DNA of 64,000 nucleotides, taken from positions 24,104,311 to 24,168,310 of the forward strand of contig JAQNBH010000006.1 of assembly GCA_028752905.1 (NCBI GenBank), in the 5' to 3' direction. Each line of letters starts with the position of its first letter. Within the stretch, counting starts at the first letter, position 1. The notes beneath the pieces are model-generated. The model saw only the letters and a program-made list of their open reading frames with translations, was not told the DNA's origin and did no database searches. The DNA comes from Cladorhizidae sp. MBARI D1340-BT2 (lineage: Eukaryota > Porifera > Demospongiae > Poecilosclerida > Cladorhizidae). The position numbers were made by a program, and so were the translations under genes. Positions 12,002 to 23,937 of the stretch are shown here, piece by piece.

Positions 12002-13162
12002 CTACAGTGATGGTGAGGAGTGTTCAGCAGAGCTTGGATCATCTGAACAAGGTAGAGGAGTAGAACTTTTGTCTGCTGATACATGTTCCATAGGCTCAGT
12101 TTCATTGATCAAGTCTGCGATATCTTCCTCCATTACTGACCCTAGATTAGTACCTGGAAATACACCGCTACGTGGTGGTTGTCCGTATCCCAATTCGTAT
12201 GGAGTACACTTCATGGTTTCATGAACACATGTATTCAGTTGATCTAGTAGTATACACATACACACCCAAAAAAGCAGAGATGACCAAGTATGTGAAGTTC
12301 ATGCTGCCATCAGGATGCCAGTATTAGGCATATTAGTACTACAATGGCTGTACTAAACACTCATCTATAACCTATCAATCACCATTACCATGAAAAGTTC
12401 AGCTAGATTACATATTTATGGTTTCTTCTTTTATAGTATCATACAGTCACCAATTATAGTTGTTTATGGATCACTATTGTTTATGAAACAATATTATGAA
12501 AATCAAACATACACTGAATTTCTGGTAACCAATGTGACCATGCCATATCACATTCATTCTGTTCAAACCGACATGCAAGAAGTTCTTCAACTTTAGCATT
12601 TGCACGTTCCACTAGACCCTGTGATTGAGGGTGTCTTGGTCGACCGTTTATGATGGTGGCTTTCCCCGGCCAGGTCTTCACCAGTTTGTCTATGATATGA
12701 TTGACAAATTCTCTTCCGTTATCAGATTGGAATATCTATACATAGGAACACTCAAGCATGCTGTAACCATTAATAATCAATTATGGGTCACACAAACCTT
12801 GGGAACACCGAAATATGCAAAAACACGACTGGACAAGTTTTTAGCCACCTCAATTACACTCTTGTGCTCAAGAGCAAACAGTACATGGAATTTGGACCAA
12901 TGATCCATGTAGTGGCCAATCCAGTTATGGCGGTCGTCTGGTCTATGTCGCATGTCAATCAAATCCACCTAAATAAGACGATGCTAAATACCAACATATT
13001 TGGTACTAATAATATTACCTGTCCTCGAGTCATAAACCCAGAAGAAATGATAGGTTTAAGTGGGGCACTGTTGGTTTGTGGCTTCTGAAGGTTAATCACA
13101 CTACATAATTGAACGTACTTCTCCACAACAGATCTTGGTAGACACGCATAGTTCGAAGAAAT
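12002..13162 (-). pseudogene. Ginger1/KRBA2-like integrase, core exons
   Basis: Four minus-strand exons with GT-AG borders and matching phase: 13019-13162 (48 codons, LPRSVVEKYVQLCSV and KPIISSGFMTRGQ), 12798-12968 (57 codons, VDLIDMRHRPDDRHNWIGHY, first catalytic Asp), 12513-12735 (IFQSDNGREFVN, second Asp; then PRHPQSQGLVERANAKVEEL, the Glu) and 12002-12243 (QLNTCVHETMKCTPYELGYG). Introns are 50, 62 and 269 bp. The three catalytic residues of a DDE integrase are all present and no stop falls inside these exons. The VDLIDMR and GFMTRGQ motifs are typical of KRBA2/SCAND3-type host proteins and Ginger1 transposases, not of retroviruses. The last exon may instead end at a donor near 12150 (TTCCAG/GTACTA). 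Broken only up- and downstream; the 5' exons lie at 13953-14584. Confidence 0.8.
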
Positions 13163-13952
13163 CTAGAGGGAGTATGGTGAAGACAGAGAATTGAATTACC
13201 TTTGATAACCAAAACAGATCACTATTATAAAATGTCGCTGGTTGTTTATCACATACTAAAACAACAGGATTAACCCATGGGTAATTAGATATTCACATTA
13301 AAACGCTGAGAGGTGGATGCTTGCTGTATCTAGTGGATGAAACGGACAATGTAAATCTAAATGCACACACCCATGTTTTTGCTACTATTAGAAGGATGTA
13401 GGTCAAATCGATATAAAATAGGAAATAGGTGAAACATAAGGATTCATAACATCCAAACGTCAACATACTTCATATCGAGTGTTTTATGTTGTGTCCAAAA
13501 TGTAACTTGCTGTGTGTTCCAATTTTTCAATAAAAGTGAATTGTAGGTTACTACTACAATAGTAGTGTTTTACTCATATGCTGCGCTGCACTGTCCTTGG
13601 ACTCAATTGAATTTGGATATGACAAATTGTATGTTTGCACTTACCAAAACCATATAAAAGTTAGAGATAGCAACCTTATGTCAGGACCTCAATTCAAATA
13701 TTCATGGTCACCTGATTAAAAACATTTTATGGTTGACATGAGCTATACCCATATTATGCACAGCTTATATAACTGACAGTCAGTCACAATTTTCAATCTC
13801 ACGTGCAATCTTTAGGTGCTCAACCAGTAGAGCTACACTGTACCTACAATATTTGAGTGCCAAAATGAGAGCATGCATCAAGGGCTACATTTCAAACACA
13901 AGATCACATGCATAGAATCTGTTTTTATATAGAAATGATAGACATTCTGTAC

Positions 13953-14584
13953 CTCGGCTAGAGCCTTTTATAGCCCATATGACCTTGAACATCACAGTGC
14001 ACTCTATTCAAAATAGTATGAAACTCTTCAATGTAAGCCACTCTCCGATAATGACCAAGGATGGAGGAGTCATTCTCATCCTGAAAAAAAGATTAGATTA
14101 AAATGACACCGTATAACTGCGATTCAGTAAAGCGTCTGGCTCATGAAGCGAATGGCTACTGGATTTCAATCAATTAAACAAAGTTTTGTCTTTGTTATTA
14201 TCATCCATGCCTATAGATTGGCACTTGACTTGTGGCTTTAAACTTATAAAATAAGGAGACCTGTCTAACAACAAAATATGTCTCACTAAATATATCACTG
14301 GCTATTATGGGTTTAATCACCTTTTTCTTTGCTGGTATACAAAGTACATCCTTAAGCCCAAGAGCAAGGTACTCCAAAAGTTAAAAACATTTTTGTTTCA
14401 CCCAAAAATTGAATTTAGGATCACTGTTCGCCATCTCCCCTTTCAGAAATTTGACAACAGCTTGTCCCTTTGTTCTTGATATGGTTTTGCTTCCAAGGTT
14501 CCTTCCAGAAAGAAAGGTTTGCTGAACATTAATCATCATAGGCATTCTCTCCTTCCATTTCTCCTTCCTACAACCTCTTCCCAT
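13953..14584 (-). pseudogene. Ginger1-like integrase, N-terminal and H2C2 zinc exons
   Basis: Exon 14321-14584 reads WKERMPMMINVQQTFLSGRN, then FLKGEMANSDPKFNFWVKQK, a pattern common just upstream of the zinc domain in KRBA2-like proteins; a TAA follows at about 14381 before the donor at 14320. Exon 13953-14080 (128 nt) reads RRVAYIEEFHTILNRVHCDV then QGHMGYK, the His part of the H2C2 zinc-binding module whose Cys pair is in exon 13019-13162. The frame is lost near its 3' end in a run of four A residues, so the exon joins the next one in frame only if one base is missing. The same lesion is present in the copies at 55818 and 63303, so it predates the duplications. Confidence 0.65.
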
Positions 14585-15719
14585 GTGGGAGCAAACTTGT
14601 TTTGATCTAATTGGTGATCAGGTATTGGCTTTCGCGATCCTAGGATTGAGCAAATTCCAGGTTTGCGGGTAACATATATATTGTAATTGGCGAGATGCAA
14701 CAATTGCCTTCAAGCAGTATATAGAAAGGCAGTGCCACAAGTGTTCTGTGGAGTAGTACTGACACAATGGTCCGGGCATTGTGGTAATAAATATTATTAA
14801 CCCTGTGCATTTATACTTTGAGACATCAGCAAAATGTTGTCTCAATGTTTACAAAAATGCCTATTATCATATTTTTTTATAAAATATAATACTCTCTTGC
14901 TTTATGGTTAGTATAGGTAGATCTTCATTATCTTTCATGCAATTAAAGATAGTTCTTGTAGCATTGGTTGCACATATCACAAGAATCAATATTTGCATAA
15001 TACTTACAGGTCCCCAGCATCCTTCTCTGTATACTCAAGTCATTATTCTCAATAGCTCATCCAAACACTGATGACGGATGTAGTGTTCTATTTTTTACAA
15101 GCTAACATGCTGAATTATATATTTTTTTACTGCATATATCTTGGAATCATCTTCCCTCATAAACTTCAGCAACTTATAAGAATTCCTATCACTATGGTCG
15201 TTGTGGCTGCTGATTCCAAATCCCTGTCTTGGAAAGAATTCGAGGAATGATGGTTTAGTAGCCATTGCTAAGAACTGCTAAGCATCTCACTTAAATTGCG
15301 TGTTGTTGTGCAGGTAGCTAATACTACACAGAATGCTTGTGATACTGCATCTGTTTATGCTGCTTGTAGGAAACTATTGCATATTTCCAAATACATAACT
15401 ACAAGTAATAATTACCTACCTGACTGTATGCTTGCATAAAGATATAAATATTATCCAGTTAGCAATTCCATTCTTATTTACAGAGCATTAGAGATTCAAG
15501 CCTTCATGGACTATCCTTGTCACAACTGTCAAGCAAAGATAACAGGGCACTCGACCTTCAAAATTAAGCCACTGCTACGAAAGAAACTAAGTCGTCTGGA
15601 ATGATCCTAACACTGTCTTTTTCAAAAAGGTTGCTTGGGCAAAAAATTTAACTTGGTTGTGAGGTTCGTTATGGAAAGGCAAGGATCCAGATCTAGTAGA
15701 AGCACTAGAAACATGTTAA

Positions 15720-17802
15720 CCCACTCACTGTCACAAGCGTATATATATGCAAAAAGTTGTTTATCAAATTTAAAAAAACATAAAAAATCGATCGTACCGT
15801 TCACAGACACATAATTATACGTCAAAAGTTAGCACCCTACGATCGTACCGAATATAAAGGCAATAGACGTTCGGTAACTAGGGTAGTATTATTGAAAAGT
15901 CGGACCCACTCAGAATTTCAAATCGGGTTGAAGATGGCAGTTGGACTGTCCTTGGTTAAAGTTATTTCTCAGGTTTAGGGCGACAATTTTGGACTTTCTG
16001 AGGATGAAAGCAGTGATCAAGAAGGCGCTGGCATCTCATCCTACCTTGGCCAGAGCTGTGTTGACCCTGAATTTCTTCTATCGCTTGGCAGAATAGTTGC
16101 TGATGACCTACCTTCAAGGAAGCGTAGCGCTTTCACTTGAGGTGACGATCTAGATGGAGATGAGAATACCAGCGATGAAGAAGGTATTTACAGTCAGTTT
16201 AGCTACAGTTTAGCTATAGCTAGTTTTGTTGTTAGCAAAGCATAGCATGGATCTACAATGCTCTTTTAGTTTCGTTGTTGCGGTAGTCCGCGTTAAAATT
16301 ATTTGATGCCAATTTCTTATCCCCTTCAGATTTGATGCATGAAGCGATGGATTGGGCAGCTGATAGAGCTTCATCAACTCTGACACAATCTATTGTTGCT
16401 AGCCCTCATATTACTGTGGTGGCTGCTTCATCACCTTCTCCATTGTTCCTCCAGTATCTGCAACACTAGGTTCTGTAACCTCTGCATCAGGTTCTATGAC
16501 TTATGTGACATCTGTAGTCACTCCTATACTTCTATTTCCAACATCATCATTGTCTGTTCCATCATCATGCCCTCCTTTATTTTTACCCTTGTACTCTGTG
16601 TCCTCTTCTAGTGAAGTATGCACTCCTTTACGACCAGTTGTTCAGCTTAGTCATAGCACTAGGAGTGTTCGTCATGCTCGAGTTAGTCAGAGTAGTGGTA
16701 GTGAAATAGCTTCTAGTGCTTCAAGTTCTGCTCTGCCTTTAGCTAGTCCTCTTTTTCTTTCTGGAACTTCACCTACCAGCATTTCTTTAGCTCCGTCTCT
16801 TGCTTCTTCTACTGTGTCCTCAGCTAGTACCTTTGATAGTCCCTCCTCTAATTCTCCAGAAGAGGGTGTTTGCGTATATGGTTGAGGCATGCATTCCCGA
16901 ACAGCTATGTTCTAGACTCTCATGTCCGCAGAGCAGATCACCTTGCCAGGGGTTACAGGAAGAGAGATTTTTTGACCTTCCGGTTGGAGCTAGCTAAGGA
17001 ACTAGTGGTATGCTTCTGCTCACGTCAGCATGCTGGCCGCCCTCGCTCAGTTCATAACGAGCGTCTAGACCGGCTGAACACCACGCTTGGCATTAGTCAG
17101 CACTAACTGAAAAATAGCAGTGGTGTATTGTCTGTGTAGCAGTTGGAAATGTCTGGAATCTCAAACGACCATGAGATCACTTATTTGCCTTCACTGCAAA
17201 GTACCACTGTGTGTCACAAAGAGGGACTGTTTTTTCAAGTACCACACCATGGTAGACTTCGTAGTTTCCTAGTTTTTGCTTCACTTTTTTTAATTTTTAC
17301 TTTCTATGGTATTTCCATTTTTCTCTCTGTTCTATGTGTGTGCTAGATGGCTGTTGTTTTGTATATGCATGTTTTTGTTGCTATTGTTGTCCTGTTATGG
17401 GAAGAAGAAGATGTAATAAATAATTGTTCATACAACACCAACATGTTAACAATATCTTCATCAGAAAATAAATATTAAAAAATGAAAAATATATGTTATG
17501 CAAGTTTTGTGAATACAATGAGTGTGTGCATATATATATATAATATATATAATACACATGTTGGCATATTGCATATTGAAGTAAGAGCTTTTCATTAGGC
17601 TGTAATTAATTACATAATGATATTCATCATTTGTGGTCATTGCTTACCAACCTAAAGTTGACCACAATGTTTGTCAACACCAATGCTATCCCATCAACCA
17701 TGGTTGCTAGGGACTTCAGTGCATTCCTGATTTAATATTGATTTTTATTTGCACCCGAGTCCAATAAATAAAAAAAGCTGCCTAAACCCGACGGTGAATG
17801 GG
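15720..17802 (+). mobile_element. piggyBac-type element 1 with TTAA target duplication
   Basis: Flanked by TTAA at 15716-15719 and 17803-17806. The left end CCCACTCACTGTC and right end GACGGTGAATGGG are inverted repeats matching at 11 of 13 bases. The related copies at 54176 and 61661 lack the insert and have a single TTAA, i.e. an empty site, which proves insertion at TTAA as expected for piggyBac. Length 2083 bp. It lies inside the inverted block and arrived after that block separated from the tandem copies, or was lost from them by precise excision. Confidence 0.93.
15934..17272 (+). pseudogene. piggyBac-derived ORF without catalytic core
   Basis: First exon 15934-16183 has an acidic N-terminus (LSEDESSDQEGAGISSYLGQ) with two in-frame stops and ends at a GT donor. 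Second exon starts at 16330 (DLMHEAMDWAADRASSTLTQ). After a frame change comes a long Ser/Thr/Pro-rich stretch (16463-16884). After another come piggyBac C-terminal motifs: SYVLDSHVRRADHLARGYRK, RDFLTFRLELAKELV, RPRSVHNERLDRLNTTLG, then a Cys/His module with ICLHCKVPLCVTK and DCFFKYHT ending at TAG 17270-17272. The DDD catalytic domain that should lie between them (about 300 residues) is missing. So the element can only have moved with help from a full-length relative. Confidence 0.7.
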
Positions 17803-18436
17803 TTAAGCAATATTGCCAGCCATATTAACCCTTTCACCGTCGACTTCATTTTGAGATTTTGACCTGTTTTTACTTTAATTTTTGTATCTGATCATTGGTT
17901 CAGAAAAGTCCCCAGCAACCGCATATCACATGATTGACAAAGAGTTACTGATCAACTTGGTGATGTGTTGCCTAGCAACCAACCCACAAACCATTTTTTG
18001 ATTAGAATACTTTTTATCACTGCATTTATCGACTATTACAAGTATATTTTATGGTTTTTCAGATCAAATACTAAAATATGGTCGCTTATCGAACTGCAAA
18101 CAGCATATAATCTGAAAAATGTACATTTTTTGGCATAATTTATTAATATTGAATGCCCTAATTTTTCTATTTTGCAGGATATAGCCATGTTTGTCAGTCT
18201 ATAAGAGTATTGACTGTTGTCAAGCAACACGAGGAAGGTCTGGCTGTATTGAAAGTTGAAAATTTCAAGATGTTGCAGAAAGGCACAATAAAGCAAAGAC
18301 TCATCAAGAAAACATACGTGTACTACACATGTCTGCATGCATAAATGATAAAGAAAAGAAGTATACATGTACATGCCTAACACATGTACATACTACAAAA
18401 GCAATACAAAGAAAATCTCGTGAAGAGAAAAGGAAG

Positions 18437-19947
18437 CTAGTGCGAGTAGTCAGAGAGTGTGTGGAATTCCCTGAAGCATGTCCTTCCACGCACAGCACAA
18501 AGGCTAATACCACAAAGAGAGCAGTGACAAAAGGTCTTGTGCCTCTTACCTCTGGCCTCGACTTCTTCCTTGGCCTTTTCCTCTTCCTTAGCCTTTTCCT
18601 CTTCCTTGGCTTTTTCCTCTTCTTGGCCTTTTCCTCTTCCTTGGCCTTTTCCTCTTCCTTGGCCTTTCCATTTTCCTTGGCCTTTACCTCTTCCTTGGCT
18701 TTTTCCTCTTCCTGGAATTCCCTGAAGCATGTCCTTCCACGCACAGCACAAAGGCTAATACCACAAAGAGAGCAGTGACAAAAGGTCTTGTGCCTCTTAC
18801 CTCTGGCCTCGACTTCTTCCTTGGCCTTTTCCTCTTCCTTAGCCTTTTCCTCTTCCTTGGCTTTTTCCTCTTCCTTGGCCTTTTCCTCTCCCTTGGCCTT
18901 TTCCTCTTCCTTGGCCTTTCCCTTTTCCTTGGCCTTTACCTCTTCCTTGGCCTTTTCCTCTTCCTTGGCCTTTTCCTCTTCCTTGGCCTTTTCCTCTTCC
19001 TTGGCTTTTTCCTCTTCCTTGGCCTTTTCCTCGGCCTCGGCATCCAACATGCCCCCTGTCTCAGCGATCAGAAGGTAACAGTGATACTTCTGAGTCAGAA
19101 GATGGAACTACATCAAATGAAGGAGAAGATGGTAGGAGAGATTGTAGGAGCAATTGGGGGCGAGTTTGCAGGAGCACTCGGAGGAGAGTTTGCAGGATCA
19201 CTCAGAGATTCAGCAGATTCAAGATCAGTGGCTAAACCTATATAAAAGATTATTATTATGAACTTTACAACCCAGTGAACTTTATAACTAACTCTATCAT
19301 GTAGCTATCTACTCCACTCATAGAGAATAGTACAAATAGAACTACTGTGATATTTTACCATATCGCGTACTTGTTATTACCTACTTGTTATTACCTACTT
19401 GTTATTACCTACCCGATATGCGCATGCTCAGTAAAGGTTTGCGCATCCTCAGCCCATGATAAATACATTATTAAATTGATACGGTGAAATATCACTCGTC
19501 TGATTGGCCGGTATTTTCACTCGTACCTGCGGCACTCGTGGAAATACTAGCCACAGACTCGTGATATTTCCCCGTATCAATGTAATAACGTATATTTATA
19601 ACCTAGTGATATATATTTCTGGCTTATTATGTCTCTTGATAGCTCAAATATTATATTCCATTCTATAGATATCTACTCATACTTACCAAGCAACTCATAC
19701 TCTTCATCAGGAGTCATAAAAGCTCCATCAGAAGCACTGGCACTTAAAGTGTTTGGTCCAACATCCTGAGGAGTTGAAGTTAAAGCTCTGGACAAAAAGC
19801 TGCCAACTCCTTAGGGTCTAATACCTCATCACCAAGGATGGAAGACACTTGACCTTCATCATCTTCATCTCTATCATAGTCAGAGAGGTCGAAACCGCCA
19901 TCAAACAACAGCTCTAACACGCGAGCACGATCAAATATTTCAGCCAT
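18437..19947 (-). pseudogene. piggyBac-derived ORF with acidic N-terminus, KAKEEE repeat and duplicated zinc module
   Basis: Exon 1 (19687-19947) begins MAEIFDRARVLELLFDGGFD and is acidic (DLSDYDRDEDDEGQVSS), like the N-terminus of piggyBac transposases; a frameshift puts its second half in another frame. Exon 2 (high end 19237) leads into a repeat of 18 bp (six codons, KAKEEE) at about 18545-19050. The C-terminal module GKRHKTFCHCSLCGISLCAV with TCFREFHT is the Cys/His tail of piggyBac proteins. In this copy repeat plus module are duplicated: a second module lies at about 18437-18560, partly out of frame. No catalytic domain is present; the low-complexity repeat sits where it should be. Confidence 0.65.
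18544..19050. repeat. 18-bp KAKEEE minisatellite, two blocks
   Basis: Variants of CCTTGGCCTTTTCCTCTT repeated about 26 times in two blocks separated by a copy of the zinc-module sequence. The complementary strand is open as well and would give Leu/Phe-rich frames that look membrane-like; these are shadows of the repeat. Confidence 0.9.
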
Positions 19948-20093
19948 TTTTTGCTTGAATTCAAAATTGTTTGACGTCATAGTTACCTACGTGCTATATT
20001 ATACGGTTCATAAATTTTTTGTTGAAATAGAACAGTCCATCGTGCACATTTACGGTAAGTTTTGAATATGTAGAGTCAACGGTTGAGTTTTAA

Positions 20094-20290
20094 TAATTAT
20101 TAACGCGACGATCACTCAATCTCGCGCTTCTATGCGGTGAAGCGGTTAAAACACAAACACAGAATCTCCGACTACTTGTACTTTTCATTGCGCTGCCTGG
20201 CACCAGAATGTTAGCAGTTGAATCGGAATGGACTTCCCTGGCTGCTGGGGAGCCACTCTCGAGAACCTGAACTGAAGCCAAGATCAAGAT
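20094..20290 (-). repeat. Penelope-like 3' tail fragment next to piggyBac element 2
   Basis: The part at about 20220-20290 matches the end of the Penelope-like element at 43625-43690: GGAATGGACTT, CCTGGCTGCTGG and CTGAA-TTGAAGCCA in the same order. In the tandem copies the match is at 52265-52345 and 59750-59830. The 65-68-codon frames here (20090-20287 minus, 52268-52474 plus, 59753-59959 plus) fall in this fragment and are not credible genes. Confidence 0.5.
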
Positions 20291-20769
20291 ATTTTTTCGG
20301 TATTCAGTTATTTATCACAACCTTTTTGAAATAGAAAGCCAAAGTTTGTACTTGTCATCAATAGGAGCCTCTAGCCCTAGATGCCTACTACTCTAACGCC
20401 CTAGCAGTTTTAGAACTTCTATAACTTTTGACAAACATCAGATGAAGAATTGCCAAGAAATATATATATACCATGAGATGTGTTTTTTATCTCTCATTTT
20501 TCTCAGCTAATGTTCATTGTGTATCAGTGTCAAGTTAAACAGAAACTTGGAGCTCTGGAGACTGATAATGTATTTAGGTTGTATGTGGTGAAAAATGGAA
20601 ATCATTGACTTCTTTTAATATCATGTAAATTCTGACAGTTTGTCCACCTGTTCTTTATATATGCACGCACTTTATTATTTAGAGGACCACAATACAGCTG
20701 CGATTTATTATCCCTACATATATAGTATGAATGCATTCTTGATTTATATTTTGATTACTGTAACTTTAG

Positions 20770-20842
20770 ACCCTGGATTGCCTACAAGTGCTGGTAGAAA
20801 TATTGGGACATCAAAGGTCTTCCATTCAAAAGATCCATACAG
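20770..20842 (+). CDS. exon A of the exon-pair repeat gene (inverted-block copy)
   Basis: Between TTTAG and GTGTAT. Encodes the DPGLPTSAGRNIGTS motif. It is 73 nt rather than 71 because of a two-base insertion near ACATCAAAGG that shifts the frame before the donor. See 47462-47532 for the best-preserved copy. Confidence 0.55.
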
Positions 20843-20895
20843 GTGTATACTCTATTGTTGTATTTTCTTGATTTAATGAATGTTTTATTTTTGAG

Positions 20896-20935
20896 ACTCC
20901 ATCCTTCCCTGATGAGCAAGCCAGTGAAAATCTCG
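20896..20935 (+). CDS. exon B of the exon-pair repeat gene (inverted-block copy)
   Basis: A 40-nt exon between TTGAG and GTATGT, 53 bp after exon A. It encodes TPSFPDEQASENL and leaves one base (G) that completes an Asp codon with the next exon A. Confidence 0.55.
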
Positions 20936-23900
20936 GTATGTGTAACTTAGTTTGGAATACTGGATTTATTCAATCTGTTTATTTTTCCATGTGGATAATT
21001 TTTACACAAATTGATCCATACAATAAACGTGCTTTCATTAAATTAATCAAGAAGGACTCCCAGGGGAGGAAGCTGTATCACTCAACTCATCAGATGGTCC
21101 AGGGTTGTTCGAACTGGTGTTGTGTGACTGGATGGAAGTTGGTATCTCATGTTGAACTGGCATCTCTCTAGTTAAGTAAGGCTTCAAGATCCAGACATTA
21201 AACTTAACCTTCATAATGTTTTGGTTGTTATCCTGCAGTGTGCAGAGTCCTTTGGGTGAGACATGAACGATTACATAGGGTCCCAACCAGTCCTGCACCA
21301 GCCTGTCTCCTTTTCTGGATACCTTCCTTGCATTCCTCTTTTAAGGACATAATCACCTATGATGGTCAACAGGTTAGTAATATAAAATTAAAAACATCCA
21401 GTAAAGGTAAAAAATATATCACAAAAAAACAGACAAGGACATTCTAACATTTATCAAAACTCGGAAATACATCTATCCAGAAAATTTTATTATTCTTAGC
21501 CTTTCAATTTTTTCTCAGAAACAACAATGGGACTCTAATTTGATTCAGCTTATATAAAGGCACACATTAAAGGTACACATTAATTCATAAAAACATACCT
21601 ATTGCCGTTTTTAGCCTCTTTTTGGCTTGGAATCGAAATAAGCTTTATGCTTTGCTTTAGCTTCTTCAATTTTCAACCGTATCTTCTCATATGTACCTAT
21701 GTGATTACAAAATAAAACAGATCTGTAAAATGATTTTTGGGGAGTGCATCAAACATTTTCATTAAACTATTTGTCCCCCATTTTCCGTTACAAAAAAGTG
21801 TCAGCAATTCCATGTCATATATTTATGTTTGCCAGTCAGTTTTGTTCTTACATCTGCCACATGCTTCTCCAAATTATATTGTATTTCTTCAGGAGACATA
21901 GTGAGTGTGATGTTTTCATAGAGAAGCTCCTGCTCATTCTCATGTTCTGCATTATTGATGGCTATGGAACCCCTAGCTGTTCGGTAGAACATCAACACAA
22001 ATGTCTGTTGCTTTGTTGAAGACTGGACACTTGTATTGATACCATAAGTTGTGGGGAGTACATATCTACATAAGTACAAAACATCATACATAGAAATCAT
22101 AACTACAAGCAGCACATTCAAGGTATATGCATCCTTTAGCTGAAGGCTTACACCAAAAACCATGTGTATATTTTTATTGTATAAGAATTTGGAAAATAAT
22201 ATACCGTATTGCTACAATGTGCAATTTAGAGATTTTGAGCTCCATAAATGTATAATGCGCTCTTAGTTTTGCGTTTTATAATAAGTACCACTAATTATAA
22301 CAAGATCGGTTGGCACTTTTCTGCGCACTATCCTGACCATCCAGGACCCTCTGCACATTTTCGTTTGCTCTCCTGATACATCTGATCGATTCCTGCATCT
22401 TCACTAGTACGCAAGGATTGTTTGAAGCACATTCGAATGGTCACACTGTAGTCAGCTTCTTTCTAAATCGTCTGGCTTTTGGCTGCAATATGCACGCAGA
22501 ATGTTTTGTGCGATAAAAAAGATTGCGAGATGTTTTACGAATAACAATGCACTCGCAAAACTTAATCAAATTTTGTAGCAATACGGTAGCAATAACTACA
22601 ATTTTTTATGCCTTTTCATAATTTTATATGTGTGTGTGTGTGAGTGGGTTGGTGTTTCAGTGTGAGAGGATTCATTGGAGAGATTCTGGTGAGATTTTCT
22701 GGGGTAATCACAGATTAGCATGAAATGTGATATTGCTATCTACTGGAAGGTGGTGGTAATAGTAGAAATCTCTCTATTAACAAACTGTCAATCTTGAAAA
22801 ATAATTATTAAATATTGGTAGCTAACTTGTTCCAGTCAGATTGAGTATCGTTTGTATACTTGGACAGTGCCCTCTTAAGAGTTTGATTAGTCCGCTCATC
22901 TTGGCCATTGCTCTGAGGGTGATATACCGAACATACCATCTGCTTCACTCCAAAAGCAGTCAAGACAACATCATTGAGCTGAGTTATCAAATAAGTTCAC
23001 ACAAACAGAACATTACTCTACATGAATATTTATCAAAAGGAAGCAGGAGGAAATTTCCAGATAATCAAGACTGAAGTCGCTAATAAAGTTATCTTAAATT
23101 GTGTTAAGTCTGCCTTGTACTCAATATAGTCTAACTTTGCTCTTGTAAACAAATCCAACACATTTTCCTTGATTAATTTTCACTTCTCAGACCACATACA
23201 TGTCATTTCATGAACACAGATGGCAACAGTTTTAATAAGTTAGTTACCTGGTTTATAAATTCACGCCCCTGATCCATTATAATTTTTTGGGAGGACCATA
23301 ACTGTAGATGAGCTCGAGTAGAATGCTTGCAACATCACCAGCTGACTTGGACTTGATTGGCCGAGCAAATACCCACTTGGTAAAGAGATCTGTAACAGTG
23401 CAGACATATATATGGCCTTCGTCTGTGGCCGCAAATTGACCAATGAGGTCTATACCCAAAATCTCCCATCTGTAAGTATTTGCTACATAATTTTAAGCAA
23501 ATCAGATGTGCCTGTAATTACCTGATTTTAAGCATTTTAATTATTATATAGTGCATAAGATTTGGATTGGTAAAGGATTATCTAACCTGTTTATTAAAAT
23601 TAACCAAAAAATTATTCAATTTAATCGGTGTATATATGTAGCATCAAAATTCCCCTAAGTACTAACTTGTCCAATATCAGACCTATTCATGCAGCCTAAA
23701 AGTTTAGGCTTCTCTTGCCATCAATTTAATATGCGTTAGCACTCTCATGTAGGCACTCTCATGTAGGTTTGGCAGGTCAGAGATCATTCAGCAACAAACT
23801 AAAACTTGCCATATACTCGATTCTATACCTATACAGACCCTAAAAAAAGTATGTCGCAAAAATCGTTCCAACAATATAGCACACAGAAGCGCAGTTCTCC

Positions 23901-23937
23901 AAACAAAAACAAAATCAAAAAAATTACACGTAAAATC

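Larger units (their letters stand above)
17829..20089 (-). mobile_element. piggyBac-type element 2, inverted-block copy
   Basis: TTAA at 17825-17828 is followed by CCCTTTCACCGTCGACT, and TTAA at 20090-20093 is preceded, on the complementary strand, by a related end (CAACCGTTGACTC). These look like diverged piggyBac termini. Transcription of the internal ORF is on the minus strand, starting about 140 bp from its end. The element is shared by all three block copies (17829-20089, 52475-54154, 59960-61639), so it inserted before the duplications. Confidence 0.75.
12972..21052 (-). repeat. inverted copy of the 51.5-56.9 kb block
   Basis: Read on the minus strand this matches 51513-56907 (and 58998-64000) almost throughout. 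Homology stops at 21052 / 51513 on one side and at 12972 / 56907 on the other. Relative to the tandem copies it has an extra piggyBac insertion (15720-17802), a longer KAKEEE repeat, and about 20 additional bases near 13340-13360. On this copy the Ginger1-like gene continues past the breakpoint into its integrase exons, so this is probably the ancestral arrangement. Confidence 0.85.
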
